Shown here one piece after another: positions 8,162 to 16,646 of a DNA stretch of 33,449 nt (positions are counted from its first letter, which is position 1; each line of letters begins with the position of its first letter). The stretch comes from Planctomycetota bacterium (GTDB taxonomy: Bacteria; Planctomycetota; Phycisphaerae; Phycisphaerales; SM1A02). Made by a program: the position numbers and the translations under genes. The stretch lies in contig JAPLMU010000015.1 in NCBI GenBank assembly GCA_026386795.1, positions 1 to 33,449 on the forward strand. Reading direction: 5' to 3'. A model generated the notes under the pieces. It saw nothing but the letters and a program-made list of their open reading frames with translations, made no database searches and was not told the origin of the DNA.

Positions 8162-8668
8162 ATGGACGCCGAATATCGCATCGGCCACGGATATGACCTG
8201 CACCGGCTCGAATCATGCGCGCCGCTTGGTAGCGGTCGTCCGTTTGTACTCGGCGGGGTCAGTTTCGAAAGCGATCGCGGACCGGTGGCGCATTCCGATG
8301 GCGACGTGTTGATGCACGCGGTCACCGACGCAATTCTGGGGGCGATTGGTGCTCCTGATATTGGGCAATTGTTTCCTGACACCGCACCTGAGAATGATGG
8401 TCGCGCAAGCCGAGTATTCCTCGAAGAAGCCGTGCGCCGCATGCATGCCGCCGGCTGGACCATTGGAAATATGGACATGACGGTGATTTGCGAGCGCCCC
8501 AAATTGGGCGGGCGCAAGCAGGAAGTAGTGGCCAGCCTGTCCCACATCTTGGGGGTGCCCTCCGCCAACCTCAACCTGAAGGGCAAGACGCACGAACGCG
8601 TCGATGCCGTGGGCGAGGGGCGCGCGATCGAGGCGCACGTGGTGGTGTTGCTCGCGCGCAAGAAGTGA
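8162..8668 (+). CDS. ispF: 2-C-methyl-D-erythritol 2,4-cyclodiphosphate synthase (IspF)
   Basis: This 168-residue cytoplasmic enzyme of the MEP isoprenoid pathway converts CDP-methylerythritol 2-phosphate to the cyclic 2,4-diphosphate with release of CMP. The family's landmarks are all present. GHGYDLHRLE near the N-terminus supplies the metal-binding Asp and His, AHSDGDVLMHA supplies the second His, and DIGQLFPDT, the NMDMTVICERPKL strand and KGKTHERVDAVGEG follow in order. The length is usual for the family. The ATG lies 3 bases after the lipoprotein stop with no visible Shine-Dalgarno, so it may depend on translational coupling. Other MEP genes such as ispD are not in the window. Confidence 0.95.
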   Translation: MDAEYRIGHGYDLHRLESCAPLGSGRPFVLGGVSFESDRGPVAHSDGDVLMHAVTDAILGAIGAPDIGQLFPDTAPENDGRASRVFLEEAVRRMHAAGWTIGNMDMTVICERPKLGGRKQEVVASLSHILGVPSANLNLKGKTHERVDAVGEGRAIEAHVVVLLARKK

Positions 8669-8691
8669 TGGATAAACCGCCATGAAGGCGG

Positions 8692-8722
8692 CGGTGATCG
8701 AAAAATCGCCCTACGATCACCG
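8692..8722 (+). promoter_or_regulatory. 9-bp inverted repeat overlapping a putative -10 element
   Basis: CGGTGATCG at 8692-8700 and its exact complement CGATCACCG at 8714-8722 flank a 13-base spacer starting with five A residues. The right arm overlaps TACGAT (8712-8717), a -10-like hexamer ending 11 bases before ATG 8729. Read as RNA it could form a hairpin followed by TTCCTT, so it could be an operator for the next gene or a terminator for ispF. Confidence 0.5.
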
Positions 8723-8728
8723 TTCCTT

Positions 8729-9862
8729 ATGCGCGCGATCATCACAGGCCAAATCGGTGTCGACAAGAAGCCCTACCTTGAGTCCTTGGTGGACGCTGCG
8801 GGAAGACGCCACAAGAAAGTGGAGTTGTTCAACGTTGGCAACATGATGTACGCGGAAGCGCCTGACGTGCGCCCGGGGCGCATCTTGGATCTGCCATGGT
8901 CGCGCTTGGCCAACTTGCGCCGCGCAGTACTCAAGGATGTGATTGCCGCAACATCGCCGGCATCGGAGCATCCCAACCTGATCATCAACACACATGCCAC
9001 GTTCCGTTGGCGGCACGGTCTCTTCAGTGCGTTTGACTTTGATCAATTGCAGATGTTGAAGCCAGATATGTTTATCTGCTTAGTCGACAACATTGAAGTG
9101 GTCCACTACCGGCTCCACCAAGAGCATGACATCGACGCCACGCTGAAGGATTGCATGGTGTGGCGCGAAGAGGAAATCCTGGCCACCGAATTGATGGCGC
9201 AGGCACTTGGATGCGGACAGAATTTCTACATCCTGAGTCGCGGCCGTCAGCGCGATACTGTTGAGACTGCGCTGCGGCTGATTACTCGGCCGGAGATGAA
9301 GAAGGTGTATCCGAGCTTCCCGATGAGCCACGTCATGGATATGCCGGACGTGCTTGCTGAAATCGATCACTTCCGCGACGCACTTGCGAAACACTTTGTC
9401 ACCTTTGATCCGGGTGATGTCGATGAGAAGCTGTTGCTTGATCGCGCGATCGAAGCAGCGCGTACGGGCAAGGATTTCATTGATGTTGAAGCGCACAGTT
9501 TCGGCGGCCGCGCGGGCGGACCCGCCATGCGCGTACCCGTTCGCGAGATTCTTGATATCGCTGGCGATATTGACGGCCAGATTTACATGCGTGACTTCAA
9601 GCTCATCGATCAGGCTGACATGATTGTGAGTCTCGTGCCTGAACTTCCGAACGGCCAGCCCGGACTTTCAAGCGGCGTGGAGCGTGAATTGCACCACGCC
9701 TTCGAGCACACCAAGGACGTCTACGTGGTGTGGAAGCCGAAGAAGAATCCGAGCCCGTTCATTACTGAAACGGCGACCAAGATCTTCCGCACCGTTGACG
9801 AGGCATTGGCCCACTTCGAAGCGAAGGGAATGTTTGCGCCAACGGATCTGTTCGGGCACTGA
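8729..9862 (+). CDS. Adenylate-kinase-like / nucleoside 2-deoxyribosyltransferase-like fusion protein
   Basis: This 377-residue protein appears to have two domains. Residues 1 to about 185 resemble archaeal-type adenylate kinases: an N-terminal strand and P-loop-like turn (IITGQIGVDKKPY), VELFNVGNMMY, then INTHATF, LKPDMFICLVDN and a Glu-rich helix (WREEEILATELMAQALG). The P-loop lacks the usual GK[ST], reading VDKK, so ATP binding may be altered. Residues about 195-345 resemble nucleoside 2-deoxyribosyltransferases or related base-exchange enzymes: VYPSFPMSHV, FDPGDVDE, LIDQADMIVSLVP and SSGVERELHHAFEH, where the Glu after SGV fits the catalytic position. The activity is unproven; a role in nucleotide salvage or nucleotide-based signalling is plausible. 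It seems to stand alone with its own promoter. Confidence 0.65.
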   Translation: MRAIITGQIGVDKKPYLESLVDAAGRRHKKVELFNVGNMMYAEAPDVRPGRILDLPWSRLANLRRAVLKDVIAATSPASEHPNLIINTHATFRWRHGLFSAFDFDQLQMLKPDMFICLVDNIEVVHYRLHQEHDIDATLKDCMVWREEEILATELMAQALGCGQNFYILSRGRQRDTVETALRLITRPEMKKVYPSFPMSHVMDMPDVLAEIDHFRDALAKHFVTFDPGDVDEKLLLDRAIEAARTGKDFIDVEAHSFGGRAGGPAMRVPVREILDIAGDIDGQIYMRDFKLIDQADMIVSLVPELPNGQPGLSSGVERELHHAFEHTKDVYVVWKPKKNPSPFITETATKIFRTVDEALAHFEAKGMFAPTDLFGH

Positions 9863-9951
9863 TCGAAGTCCCGGAACCCCGGTCGCCGAGGATCATCTGA
9901 GGAAATGTTGACCGAGCGAGCACGGATTACTGCCCCATTCCGAGGATTTCG

Positions 9952-9980
9952 CTTCCGTATCGGCACCCCGGGGCTACTCT
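9952..9980 (+). promoter_or_regulatory. Putative promoter of the secreted GH13 gene
   Basis: CTTCCG at 9952-9957 lies 17 bases before TACTCT at 9975-9980, inside the string GGGCTACTCTT (9971-9981) also found at 666-676. The predicted leader is about 45 bases and carries GGAG at 10019-10022. Confidence 0.5.
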
Positions 9981-10032
9981 TTGGCTCACGCCTGATAAGC
10001 CCCGCCACGAGCCACCTTGGAGCCTGCACTTG

Positions 10033-12066
10033 ATGATCTCGATCCGAACGATCGCCGGAACAGCCTTGGCTGTTGGACTGTTGGCTATGCCAGCCGCGGC
10101 GCAAGTCTCCACGCGGGCGGGCATCGGCGCCATTCCGTACAACGATGGTCCGGGAGTGACTGGCGTGACATTCCGCACGTGGGCACCGAATGCGACTTCT
10201 GTCGCGGTGGGTGGCATCTTCAATAGCTGGAGCGCGACGTCACATCCGATGTCGAGCGAAGGCAACGGATGGTGGTCGCGCGATGTGCCGCTGATCCAAG
10301 CGGGCGCGCAATACAAGTTCGCCATCAAGCGCGGCACCACCACCTACTGGAAGAATGATGCGCGGGCGCGCAAGCTCACGAGTTCGATCGGCAACTCGGT
10401 GGTCTATAGCCCAAGCAGTTACGCGTGGCAGTCAAGCAACTTTCAGATGCCCGCGTGGACAAGCGTCGTTGCGTACGAGATGCACATCGGAACATTCAAT
10501 GTTCCAACGGGCGCTGCGCTTCCGGGAACGTTCGCTACGGCAACGGCAAAGCTTGACCATCTGCAGGCACTCGGCGTGAATGCGCTCGAACTGATGCCGG
10601 TGAATGAATTTCCAGGCGACATCAGTTGGGGCTACAACCCATCGCACCCATTCAGTGTCGAGAGTGCCTACGGCGGGCCTGATGCGTTGAAGGCGTTTGT
10701 TGATGCAGCACACCAGCGCGGAATTGCCGTGATGGGCGATGTGGTGTTCAACCACTTTGGACCGTCAGACATGGATCTGTGGCAATATGACGGCTTGAGC
10801 ACGAGCAGCACAACCGGGGGCATCTTCTTCTACGAAGATGCCAATGCAAGCACCCCGTGGGGACCACGACCGAACTACGGCCGGAGCGAAGTACGGACGT
10901 ATATCAAGGAAAATACGATGATGTGGCTCGACGAGTTTCGACTCGACGGGCTGCGTTTCGATGGCACCAAGTTCATGCGTCTGCGCGACTATGCGGGTCC
11001 CGACATTCCGGATGGCTGGAGCATGCTGCAGTGGTGCAACGACTCAGCGGACGCACAGTTCCCCAGCAAGCTGATGGTGGCAGAAGATTTGGGCGAGAAC
11101 GCATGGATCACCAAGACCACGGGCTCTGGCGGCGCTGGCTTTGACTCGCAATGGGATGGCGCGTTTGCATATCCAGTACGCACAGCATTGGAAGCGTCGA
11201 ACGACTCATCGCGCGATATGTATGCCGTTCGGGATGCCATCAACAAGAACTTCAACGGCTCGATGCAGCAGCGCGTCATCTATACAGAGAACCATGATGA
11301 GGTAGCCAACGGTCGCACCCGCGTTCCGGAAGCGATCTGGCCTGGAAATGCTGCGAGTTGGTACAGCCGTAAGCGATCGACGTTGGGCGCCGTGTTGGTG
11401 ATGACCGCGCCGGGCATTCCCATGCTGTTCCAAGGGCAGGAGTTTCTTGAGGACGGATACTTTGCGGCCGAGGATCCGCTCGATTGGACCAAGGCAACCA
11501 CCTACGGAAAGATCACCGATCTGTACCGCAGCTTGATCAGGCTGCGGCGCAATCTTGATGGCACGAGCCGTGGATTGAGCGGCGCGTACACCAATGTCTT
11601 CCATGTGAACAACAGTGCCAAGGTGCTGGGATTCCATCGCTGGCAGAATGGCGGCCCGGGCGATGATGTGATCGTCCTGACGAATTTCAGCAATGTGGCG
11701 TACCCAAATTATCGCGTTGGCCTGCCGCGCGGCGGCCTGTGGAAGGTGCGCTTCAACAGCGACTCCACGGCCTACTCGAGCGATTACGGCAACTATTCCG
11801 CCACGGATGTCACCGCTGACAACTCTGGATATGACGGACTTCCGTTCAGCGGGAACTTCCGGTTTGGCCCGTACACATCGGTGATCTTCAGCCAGTCGGC
11901 GCCGAGCCAGTTTGACCTCAATGGCGACTGGACGGTCGGAGGTGCTGATTTGGGCATCCTTTTGGCGCAATGGGGCGGACCCGGAACCGCCGACTTCAAT
12001 GGCGACGGAACCGTGGGCGGCGCGGACATTGGAATGCTGCTGGCGGTGTGGGGCGCTGTCCAATAA
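10033..12066 (+). CDS. Secreted GH13 glucan-active enzyme with CBM48-like and dockerin-like domains
   Basis: This 677-residue exported enzyme would act on alpha-1,4/1,6 glucans such as starch or glycogen. A signal peptide ends near AAAQVS (about residue 24). A CBM48/E-set domain follows (GVTFRTWAPNATSVAVGGIF...), then a GH13 TIM barrel with region I DVVFNHFG, region II LDGLRFDGT (nucleophile Asp310), region III VAEDLG (acid/base Glu351) and region IV TENHDE (Asp422). The order and the GYNPSHPFSVESAYGGPD segment are closest to glycogen branching enzymes and maltooligosyl-trehalose trehalohydrolases, so the exact reaction is uncertain. Two dockerin-like repeats (GGADLG..LAQWG, GGADIG..LAVWG) end the protein, as in the other secreted proteins here. 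ATG 10033 has GGAG ten bases upstream; TTG 10030 is an alternative. Confidence 0.88.
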   Translation: MISIRTIAGTALAVGLLAMPAAAQVSTRAGIGAIPYNDGPGVTGVTFRTWAPNATSVAVGGIFNSWSATSHPMSSEGNGWWSRDVPLIQAGAQYKFAIKRGTTTYWKNDARARKLTSSIGNSVVYSPSSYAWQSSNFQMPAWTSVVAYEMHIGTFNVPTGAALPGTFATATAKLDHLQALGVNALELMPVNEFPGDISWGYNPSHPFSVESAYGGPDALKAFVDAAHQRGIAVMGDVVFNHFGPSDMDLWQYDGLSTSSTTGGIFFYEDANASTPWGPRPNYGRSEVRTYIKENTMMWLDEFRLDGLRFDGTKFMRLRDYAGPDIPDGWSMLQWCNDSADAQFPSKLMVAEDLGENAWITKTTGSGGAGFDSQWDGAFAYPVRTALEASNDSSRDMYAVRDAINKNFNGSMQQRVIYTENHDEVANGRTRVPEAIWPGNAASWYSRKRSTLGAVLVMTAPGIPMLFQGQEFLEDGYFAAEDPLDWTKATTYGKITDLYRSLIRLRRNLDGTSRGLSGAYTNVFHVNNSAKVLGFHRWQNGGPGDDVIVLTNFSNVAYPNYRVGLPRGGLWKVRFNSDSTAYSSDYGNYSATDVTADNSGYDGLPFSGNFRFGPYTSVIFSQSAPSQFDLNGDWTVGGADLGILLAQWGGPGTADFNGDGTVGGADIGMLLAVWGAVQ

Positions 12067-12093
12067 CACTGCGTGATGTTCGCGAATTGTTGC

Positions 12094-12121
12094 TTGCTTT
12101 GGCATCGGCTCGGGTTACATT
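12094..12121 (+). promoter_or_regulatory. Putative promoter of the PEP-CTERM-like gene
   Basis: TTGCTT at 12094-12099 and TACATT at 12116-12121 are 16 bases apart, about 90 bases before ATG 12214. The rest of the 12067-12213 gap holds the leader with GGAG at 12201-12204. Confidence 0.5.
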
Positions 12122-12213
12122 GATCGGGTCCGAAAGTGAGGTCAGGAATGAAGGCGATCGCGGCGTGCCGCGAATAGTCCCCTTTTCTTGAGTGTCCATC
12201 GGAGCCCATTCAC

Positions 12214-12879
12214 ATGAAGAATTTGATCGCCACCGCAAGCGCCTTGCTTGTTGCATCTGCTGTTCAGGCAGGTGCCGTCGGTTCGTACTCCGACGCAACC
12301 TTTGACCTCTTCGACAACGGGCTCGACAACCTCGACATCTCCAGCGTTGGCGTCTCCAACGATAGCGCGAATATCACGTTTGCCGTCACCACGCGCGGCT
12401 TCCAGAATTGGACCAAGTACATGATCGTCATTAATAGCGATCCGACTGGTGGCACCGGCACGAACGCATGGAGTCGCCCCTGGGATCTGAACGGTCCGCA
12501 GATTGAGCACTTCATCGGCGGTTGGGTCGATGCACCGTCGAACAACTCGCAGAACGTCACCTTCCGCAACGGCGGCTGGGATTGGGGCAACTACGAGACC
12601 TTCTCGAGCAGCGTCTCCGGCAACACCGTGTCCTTCACGGTCTCGTTGGCCTCGCTGGGCCTTTCGGCCGGCCAGAACTTCTCGTTCGACGTCGGTACCT
12701 CCGGCGGCGGCAATGATCCAGCGATCGACGTGCTGAGCCGCTCCACCATCGCCACCACCGGCTGGGGTTCACCCTCCGTGTCTGGCACGTTCCTCAATTA
12801 CACCGTCACTCCCACCCCGGGTGCGATTGCGCTCTTGGGACTCGCGGGCCTCGCTGGTTCGCGCCGCCGCACGAAGTGA
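12214..12879 (+). CDS. PEP-CTERM-like exported protein
   Basis: This 221-residue protein has a signal peptide (MKNLIATASALLVASAVQAG), a beta-rich body with many Asn, Ser and Gly, and a C-terminal sorting tail: TPTPGAIALLG, a hydrophobic segment and a terminal SRRRTK. The tail matches that of the first gene of the window and differs from classical PEP-CTERM by lacking Glu between the prolines. The body resembles small surface or choice-of-anchor proteins only in composition; I do not recognise a catalytic site. ATG 12214 has GGAG nine bases upstream. It sits between two alpha-glucan enzymes, but on its own promoter and with a terminator after it, so a link to glucan use is only suggested by position. 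Confidence 0.82.
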   Translation: MKNLIATASALLVASAVQAGAVGSYSDATFDLFDNGLDNLDISSVGVSNDSANITFAVTTRGFQNWTKYMIVINSDPTGGTGTNAWSRPWDLNGPQIEHFIGGWVDAPSNNSQNVTFRNGGWDWGNYETFSSSVSGNTVSFTVSLASLGLSAGQNFSFDVGTSGGGNDPAIDVLSRSTIATTGWGSPSVSGTFLNYTVTPTPGAIALLGLAGLAGSRRRTK

Positions 12880-12925
12880 TGAGTACATGACAGGTTGCGA
12901 ATTTATCGCGACAGGTACAAACAAA

Positions 12926-12963
12926 CGCGGCGGGCGCTTTCGAGCGCCCGCCGCGATTCTTTT
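12926..12963. terminator. Bidirectional terminator between convergent genes
   Basis: A perfect 13-bp stem (12926-12938 with 12943-12955) with a TTCG loop is followed by TTCTTTT on the forward strand and TTTGTTTGT on the reverse strand. It serves both the PEP-CTERM-like gene and the phosphorylase gene. Confidence 0.88.
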
Positions 12964-13010
12964 GTAACTCCAGCACTGCCGCGTGAGGCGCGGGCAGGTT
13001 TCCCGTGCAA

Positions 13011-15137
13011 TCAGGCCTTCACGCCACCAAACGCTGGCAGGTAGCCAGTCTTGAAATACTCGCCAACCATGCGGTCAGTGTTGAATATCGCTGGCACGGT
13101 GGTGGCGGAACGGATCGCGCGCGCAATCCACTTGGTTGGAAGGCCGTCTGGACCGAGTTCGTAGAACTCCGGAACCACTTGCTGCTCCAACAAGCTGTAG
13201 AGACTCTCGGCGTCGGAAGCGTTCTGCACTTCGTTGTCTGGGTTCTCACTGCCATCGCCGATCGCCCAACCGTTGGTGCCGTCGTAGGACTCTGGCCACC
13301 AGCCGTCGAGCACGCTGAGATTGATGCCGCCGTGAAGAGGGGGCTTCATGCCGCTCGTTCCACTGGCTTCGTAGGGGCGCAGCGGATTGTTGAGCCAAAC
13401 GTCGCAACCAGAGGTGAGCATGCGCCCCACCTCCATGTCGTATTCCTCGATGAGCGCCACGCGACCTTGGAAGCCCGCGTCGTGAGCAAAGCGCCAAATC
13501 ATCTGTGCGAATTCTTGCCCACCCATGTCCTTCGGGTGAGCCTTGCCGGCGAACACAATCTGTACTGGTCGATCCTTCGCTGTGAGGATGCGCAGAATGC
13601 GTTCAACATCATGGAAGATCAGCGGCGCGCGCTTGTAGGTAGCAAAGCGGCGTGCGAATCCGATGGTGAGGGCGTCGTCGCGAAATGCTTCGCCGGCACA
13701 CATGAGGTCCAGCGGACCTTCGCCCCGTGACATGGCCTGTCGGCGCAGGCGCGATCGGACGAATCCAACCAGTTTGTGACGAAGTGCGCGACGCATTGCC
13801 CAAAAGTCTGGGCGGTCGACCGATGGCACGGCGGCCCACGGGTTGGCGTCTGGCGATGCGTTCCCAAGATCAATACCAAGGGAGCGGCGCCAGAAGGAAC
13901 GCGCCTCCGGAGCAATCCACGTGGGGATATGGATTCCGTTGGTCACACTGCCGATCGGCACATCTGCGGCGGGACGACCGAACACCTCGGTCCACATTTC
14001 GCGGCTCACGCGACCGTGCAATTTGGAAACGCCGTTTACGCGCTCGGCAAGGCGAAGCGCAATCACCGTCATGCAAATTGGACCGCTGCCTGGACGCTCG
14101 CGTCCAAACTGCGCGAATGTTTCCTGCGTGAATCCTGCGTTGCGGAGCGGGCGGCGCAGCGCTTTCCAACACATCTCAACGTCGTATCGATCATGACCCG
14201 CAGGGACGGGAGTGTGCGTAGTGAAGACCGTCGTTTGCCGAACGCGCTGCACCGCGGCGTCGAGAGTCATGCCTCGCGAAACCAGTTGCGAAAGGCGCTT
14301 CAGTCCTGCAAATGCAGCGTGACCTTCGTTCAGGTGGAAGACCGTGACCTTCTCCTTCAGCTTTGCCAACGCCAAGATGCCTCCGACGCCAAGCAGCACC
14401 TGCTGACGCATGCGGAGTTCTGGCTCACCCTGATACAGGGCGTTGGTCAACAGGCGATCGCGCTTGCGATTCTCTGGGATGTCTGCGTCGAGCAGGTACA
14501 GCGGAACGCGGCCCACCTGCAGTTTCCAGATTTTGGCGCGCACCAGATTGGGTCCAATCGGAACGTCAACATGTGCGCGCGTATCAATGATTGGCCAACG
14601 ATCAAAGTCGTAATTTGGATGCAGGACGCGCGTGGTGCCATCGCCGCGGAATTCCTGCAGGTAATAGCCTTGGCGATAGAGCAGACCAACGCCGACAAGC
14701 GGAATGCCTAGATCGGAAGCACTCTTGAGGTGGTCGCCTGCCAAGACGCCCAAGCCGCCGGCGTACTGCTGCATGCTTTCGTGAATGGCAAACTCGCTGG
14801 AGAAATAGGCGATTCGCATCCCCACCGTGTCAGCGGCTTGGGTTTGCTCATACCACGATGCGGTCTCGTAGTAACTCCGGCGGGCGTCGATTGCGTCGGA
14901 GACGAGCGCGCGAAATCGTTCGTCGGCGATCTTGGTCTCAAGAACAGAGGGATCGATTCCAGCCAACACCCCGGTTGGCGAATGTTTGCTGGCATCCCAC
15001 AGCACGGGGTCGAGCGCAGCGAATGGGCGCTGACCGATTTCGTTCCAACTGAACCAGCAGTCGTGAGCGAGGACGTTCAGGGAATCAAGCGTCCCGAATG
15101 GGTCAGAGATACGCGGCGTGGAACGGCGAGGTGACAT
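13011..15137 (-). CDS. glgP: Alpha-glucan phosphorylase (GT35)
   Basis: This 708-residue cytoplasmic enzyme would release glucose-1-phosphate from alpha-1,4 glucans using phosphate and pyridoxal phosphate. It belongs to the shorter alpha-glucan phosphorylase group (TIGR02094 type) rather than the roughly 800-residue E. coli GlgP/MalP type. Landmarks are LAHDCWFSWN near residue 25, YFSSEFAIHESMQQYAGGLG and LAGDHLKSASDLGIPLVGVG near 110-150, FHLNEGHAAF, TTHTPVPAGHDRY, FARRFATYKRAPL, AGKAHPKD, and EASGTSGMKPPLHGG, which holds the expected PLP-binding Lys. It is the last gene of a reverse operon, 35 bases after the malQ stop, and shares a bidirectional terminator with the gene beyond. No clear Shine-Dalgarno or -10 precedes ATG 15137, fitting operon read-through. 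Confidence 0.93.
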   Translation of the reverse strand: MSPRRSTPRISDPFGTLDSLNVLAHDCWFSWNEIGQRPFAALDPVLWDASKHSPTGVLAGIDPSVLETKIADERFRALVSDAIDARRSYYETASWYEQTQAADTVGMRIAYFSSEFAIHESMQQYAGGLGVLAGDHLKSASDLGIPLVGVGLLYRQGYYLQEFRGDGTTRVLHPNYDFDRWPIIDTRAHVDVPIGPNLVRAKIWKLQVGRVPLYLLDADIPENRKRDRLLTNALYQGEPELRMRQQVLLGVGGILALAKLKEKVTVFHLNEGHAAFAGLKRLSQLVSRGMTLDAAVQRVRQTTVFTTHTPVPAGHDRYDVEMCWKALRRPLRNAGFTQETFAQFGRERPGSGPICMTVIALRLAERVNGVSKLHGRVSREMWTEVFGRPAADVPIGSVTNGIHIPTWIAPEARSFWRRSLGIDLGNASPDANPWAAVPSVDRPDFWAMRRALRHKLVGFVRSRLRRQAMSRGEGPLDLMCAGEAFRDDALTIGFARRFATYKRAPLIFHDVERILRILTAKDRPVQIVFAGKAHPKDMGGQEFAQMIWRFAHDAGFQGRVALIEEYDMEVGRMLTSGCDVWLNNPLRPYEASGTSGMKPPLHGGINLSVLDGWWPESYDGTNGWAIGDGSENPDNEVQNASDAESLYSLLEQQVVPEFYELGPDGLPTKWIARAIRSATTVPAIFNTDRMVGEYFKTGYLPAFGGVKA

Positions 15138-15172
15138 AAGTGGGGTCCAGCGTCAGGGGCGCGGCGCCGGCG

Positions 15173-16642
15173 TCACACGCGGGCGGTCGCAAACACCGAA
15201 TTGCGCATCGTAGTGGCATCGAGCCCACGGAGTGCGTCCGGGGCCATGCGCCAGCGCCACTGATTTGTGCCCTTGCCGGGCACATTCATGCGGGCGGAGC
15301 GGTCAAGCCCGAGGTGGTCCTGCATAGCCACAATCGCCGTGCGCGCCGGGCTCTGCAGTGTGGCTTGCACCATCGAGCGGGCCAGTGTGTGGCGTGCCGC
15401 CGCGGGCGAGGTCGCGCCCACGTACGAGGCGTAACGAGCACGGGCATCGGCCGGCAGCGAGCGCCACCAACCGAGCGTGGTGTCGTTGTCATGCGTGCCG
15501 GGATAGGCAACACAATCGAGCGGGTGAAGGCATGGGAGATCGCTGCTTGATGGGCCGTAGAAGGCGTTGTGAACGAGCTTCATGCCGGGAAGACCAAACC
15601 GTTCACGGAGCGCAGTGACTGCTGGCGTCACGGCGCCAAGGTCCTCGGCAACGAGTGGAAGTCGACCGCAGGCGCGTTCAACCGCCGTGAGCAGTTCGGC
15701 GCCGGGCGTGGGGCGCCACGTACCACGTCGCGCAGTGCGCGCAGTTCCAGAGATTTCATACGCGTGCACGAAGCCGACGAAGTGATCGATGCGCAGTGCA
15801 TCAAAGCGCGCCAAGCTTGCTGCAATGCGCGCGGTCCACCATGCAAAGCCGGTGCGACGATGCTCGCTCCAGCGATAGTGCGGATGACCCCATAGTTGCC
15901 CGGTGGTGCTGAAACAGTCGGGCGGAACTCCGGTCACTACTTCTGGGCGACCACTTCGGTCAAGGCGAAAGAGCCGCGGATTGTCTTGAACATCAGCGGA
16001 ATCGAGCGGAACAAAGATCGGAACATCGCCAAGAAGCAGGACATTGAGTGCAGCACAGCGCGCGCGAAGAAGATTCCACTGCCGCTGGAATTTCCATTGC
16101 ACCCAGATGTGATACGTGGGGTCCGGCGAGGCGCCGCGCTGTGACATCGCAAAGCGACACCAACCCAGGAGCCACGATGCGTTCTGCCGCTCGAAAGCGC
16201 GCAGCTCCGCTGGCACACGACCGGTGCGACGGCGCTGGGTTTGGTAGGCAGCGCGTAAACGCGGCTCCTTGAATCGGCGTGCGGCAGACCAGTTCACCGG
16301 ACCATCGGCGGACACCGCTGCCTCGCCGCGCTGTGGGCGAAGTGCTGCGCGAGAGAGTAGCCCTTCCTCTACGAGGAGCTCAAGGCTGATGAAGAGCGGC
16401 TCGCCGGCGAAACTTGAGGTGCTGGCGTACGGAGAATCTCCCGCGCCCACTGGACCGACTGGAAGCATTTGCCACACCGATTGACCGGCGGAAGCGCACC
16501 AGCCCGCGAACTCATGCGCGACCGGACCGAGATCGCCAATTCCATGCGCCGATGGCAGCGACGAAAGATGAAGGAGCGTGCCCGCGCGGCGTTGCGCAAA
16601 GATGGCGGGTGCGGGGTTGCTGCTGCGCGACTTCATGCTCAT
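15173..16642 (-). CDS. malQ: 4-alpha-glucanotransferase (MalQ, amylomaltase, GH77)
   Basis: This 489-residue cytoplasmic enzyme would transfer glucan segments between maltodextrins, producing longer chains for phosphorylase and free glucose. The sequence shows the family's N-terminal segment (RRAGTLLHLSSLPS, GIGDLGPVAHEF, WQMLPVGPVGAGDSPYAS), then DALRIDHFVGF with the nucleophile Asp, LPLVAEDLG with the catalytic Glu, and YPGTHDNDTTLGWW with the transition-state Asp. The length is normal. I chose ATG 16642, four bases after the TGA of the upstream amylase gene; ATG 16636 is nearly as good, and the ATG at 16672 would overlap the amylase gene. It lies between the neopullulanase-like enzyme and the phosphorylase, forming a linear degradation operon. 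Confidence 0.93.
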   Translation of the reverse strand: MSMKSRSSNPAPAIFAQRRAGTLLHLSSLPSAHGIGDLGPVAHEFAGWCASAGQSVWQMLPVGPVGAGDSPYASTSSFAGEPLFISLELLVEEGLLSRAALRPQRGEAAVSADGPVNWSAARRFKEPRLRAAYQTQRRRTGRVPAELRAFERQNASWLLGWCRFAMSQRGASPDPTYHIWVQWKFQRQWNLLRARCAALNVLLLGDVPIFVPLDSADVQDNPRLFRLDRSGRPEVVTGVPPDCFSTTGQLWGHPHYRWSEHRRTGFAWWTARIAASLARFDALRIDHFVGFVHAYEISGTARTARRGTWRPTPGAELLTAVERACGRLPLVAEDLGAVTPAVTALRERFGLPGMKLVHNAFYGPSSSDLPCLHPLDCVAYPGTHDNDTTLGWWRSLPADARARYASYVGATSPAAARHTLARSMVQATLQSPARTAIVAMQDHLGLDRSARMNVPGKGTNQWRWRMAPDALRGLDATTMRNSVFATARV

Positions 16643-16646
16643 TGAC

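Noticed and set aside
13776-14711. Long forward open frame (about 311 codons) opposite the phosphorylase gene
   Set aside because: It mirrors a clearly conserved phosphorylase on the other strand, has no recognisable motif and no start signal.
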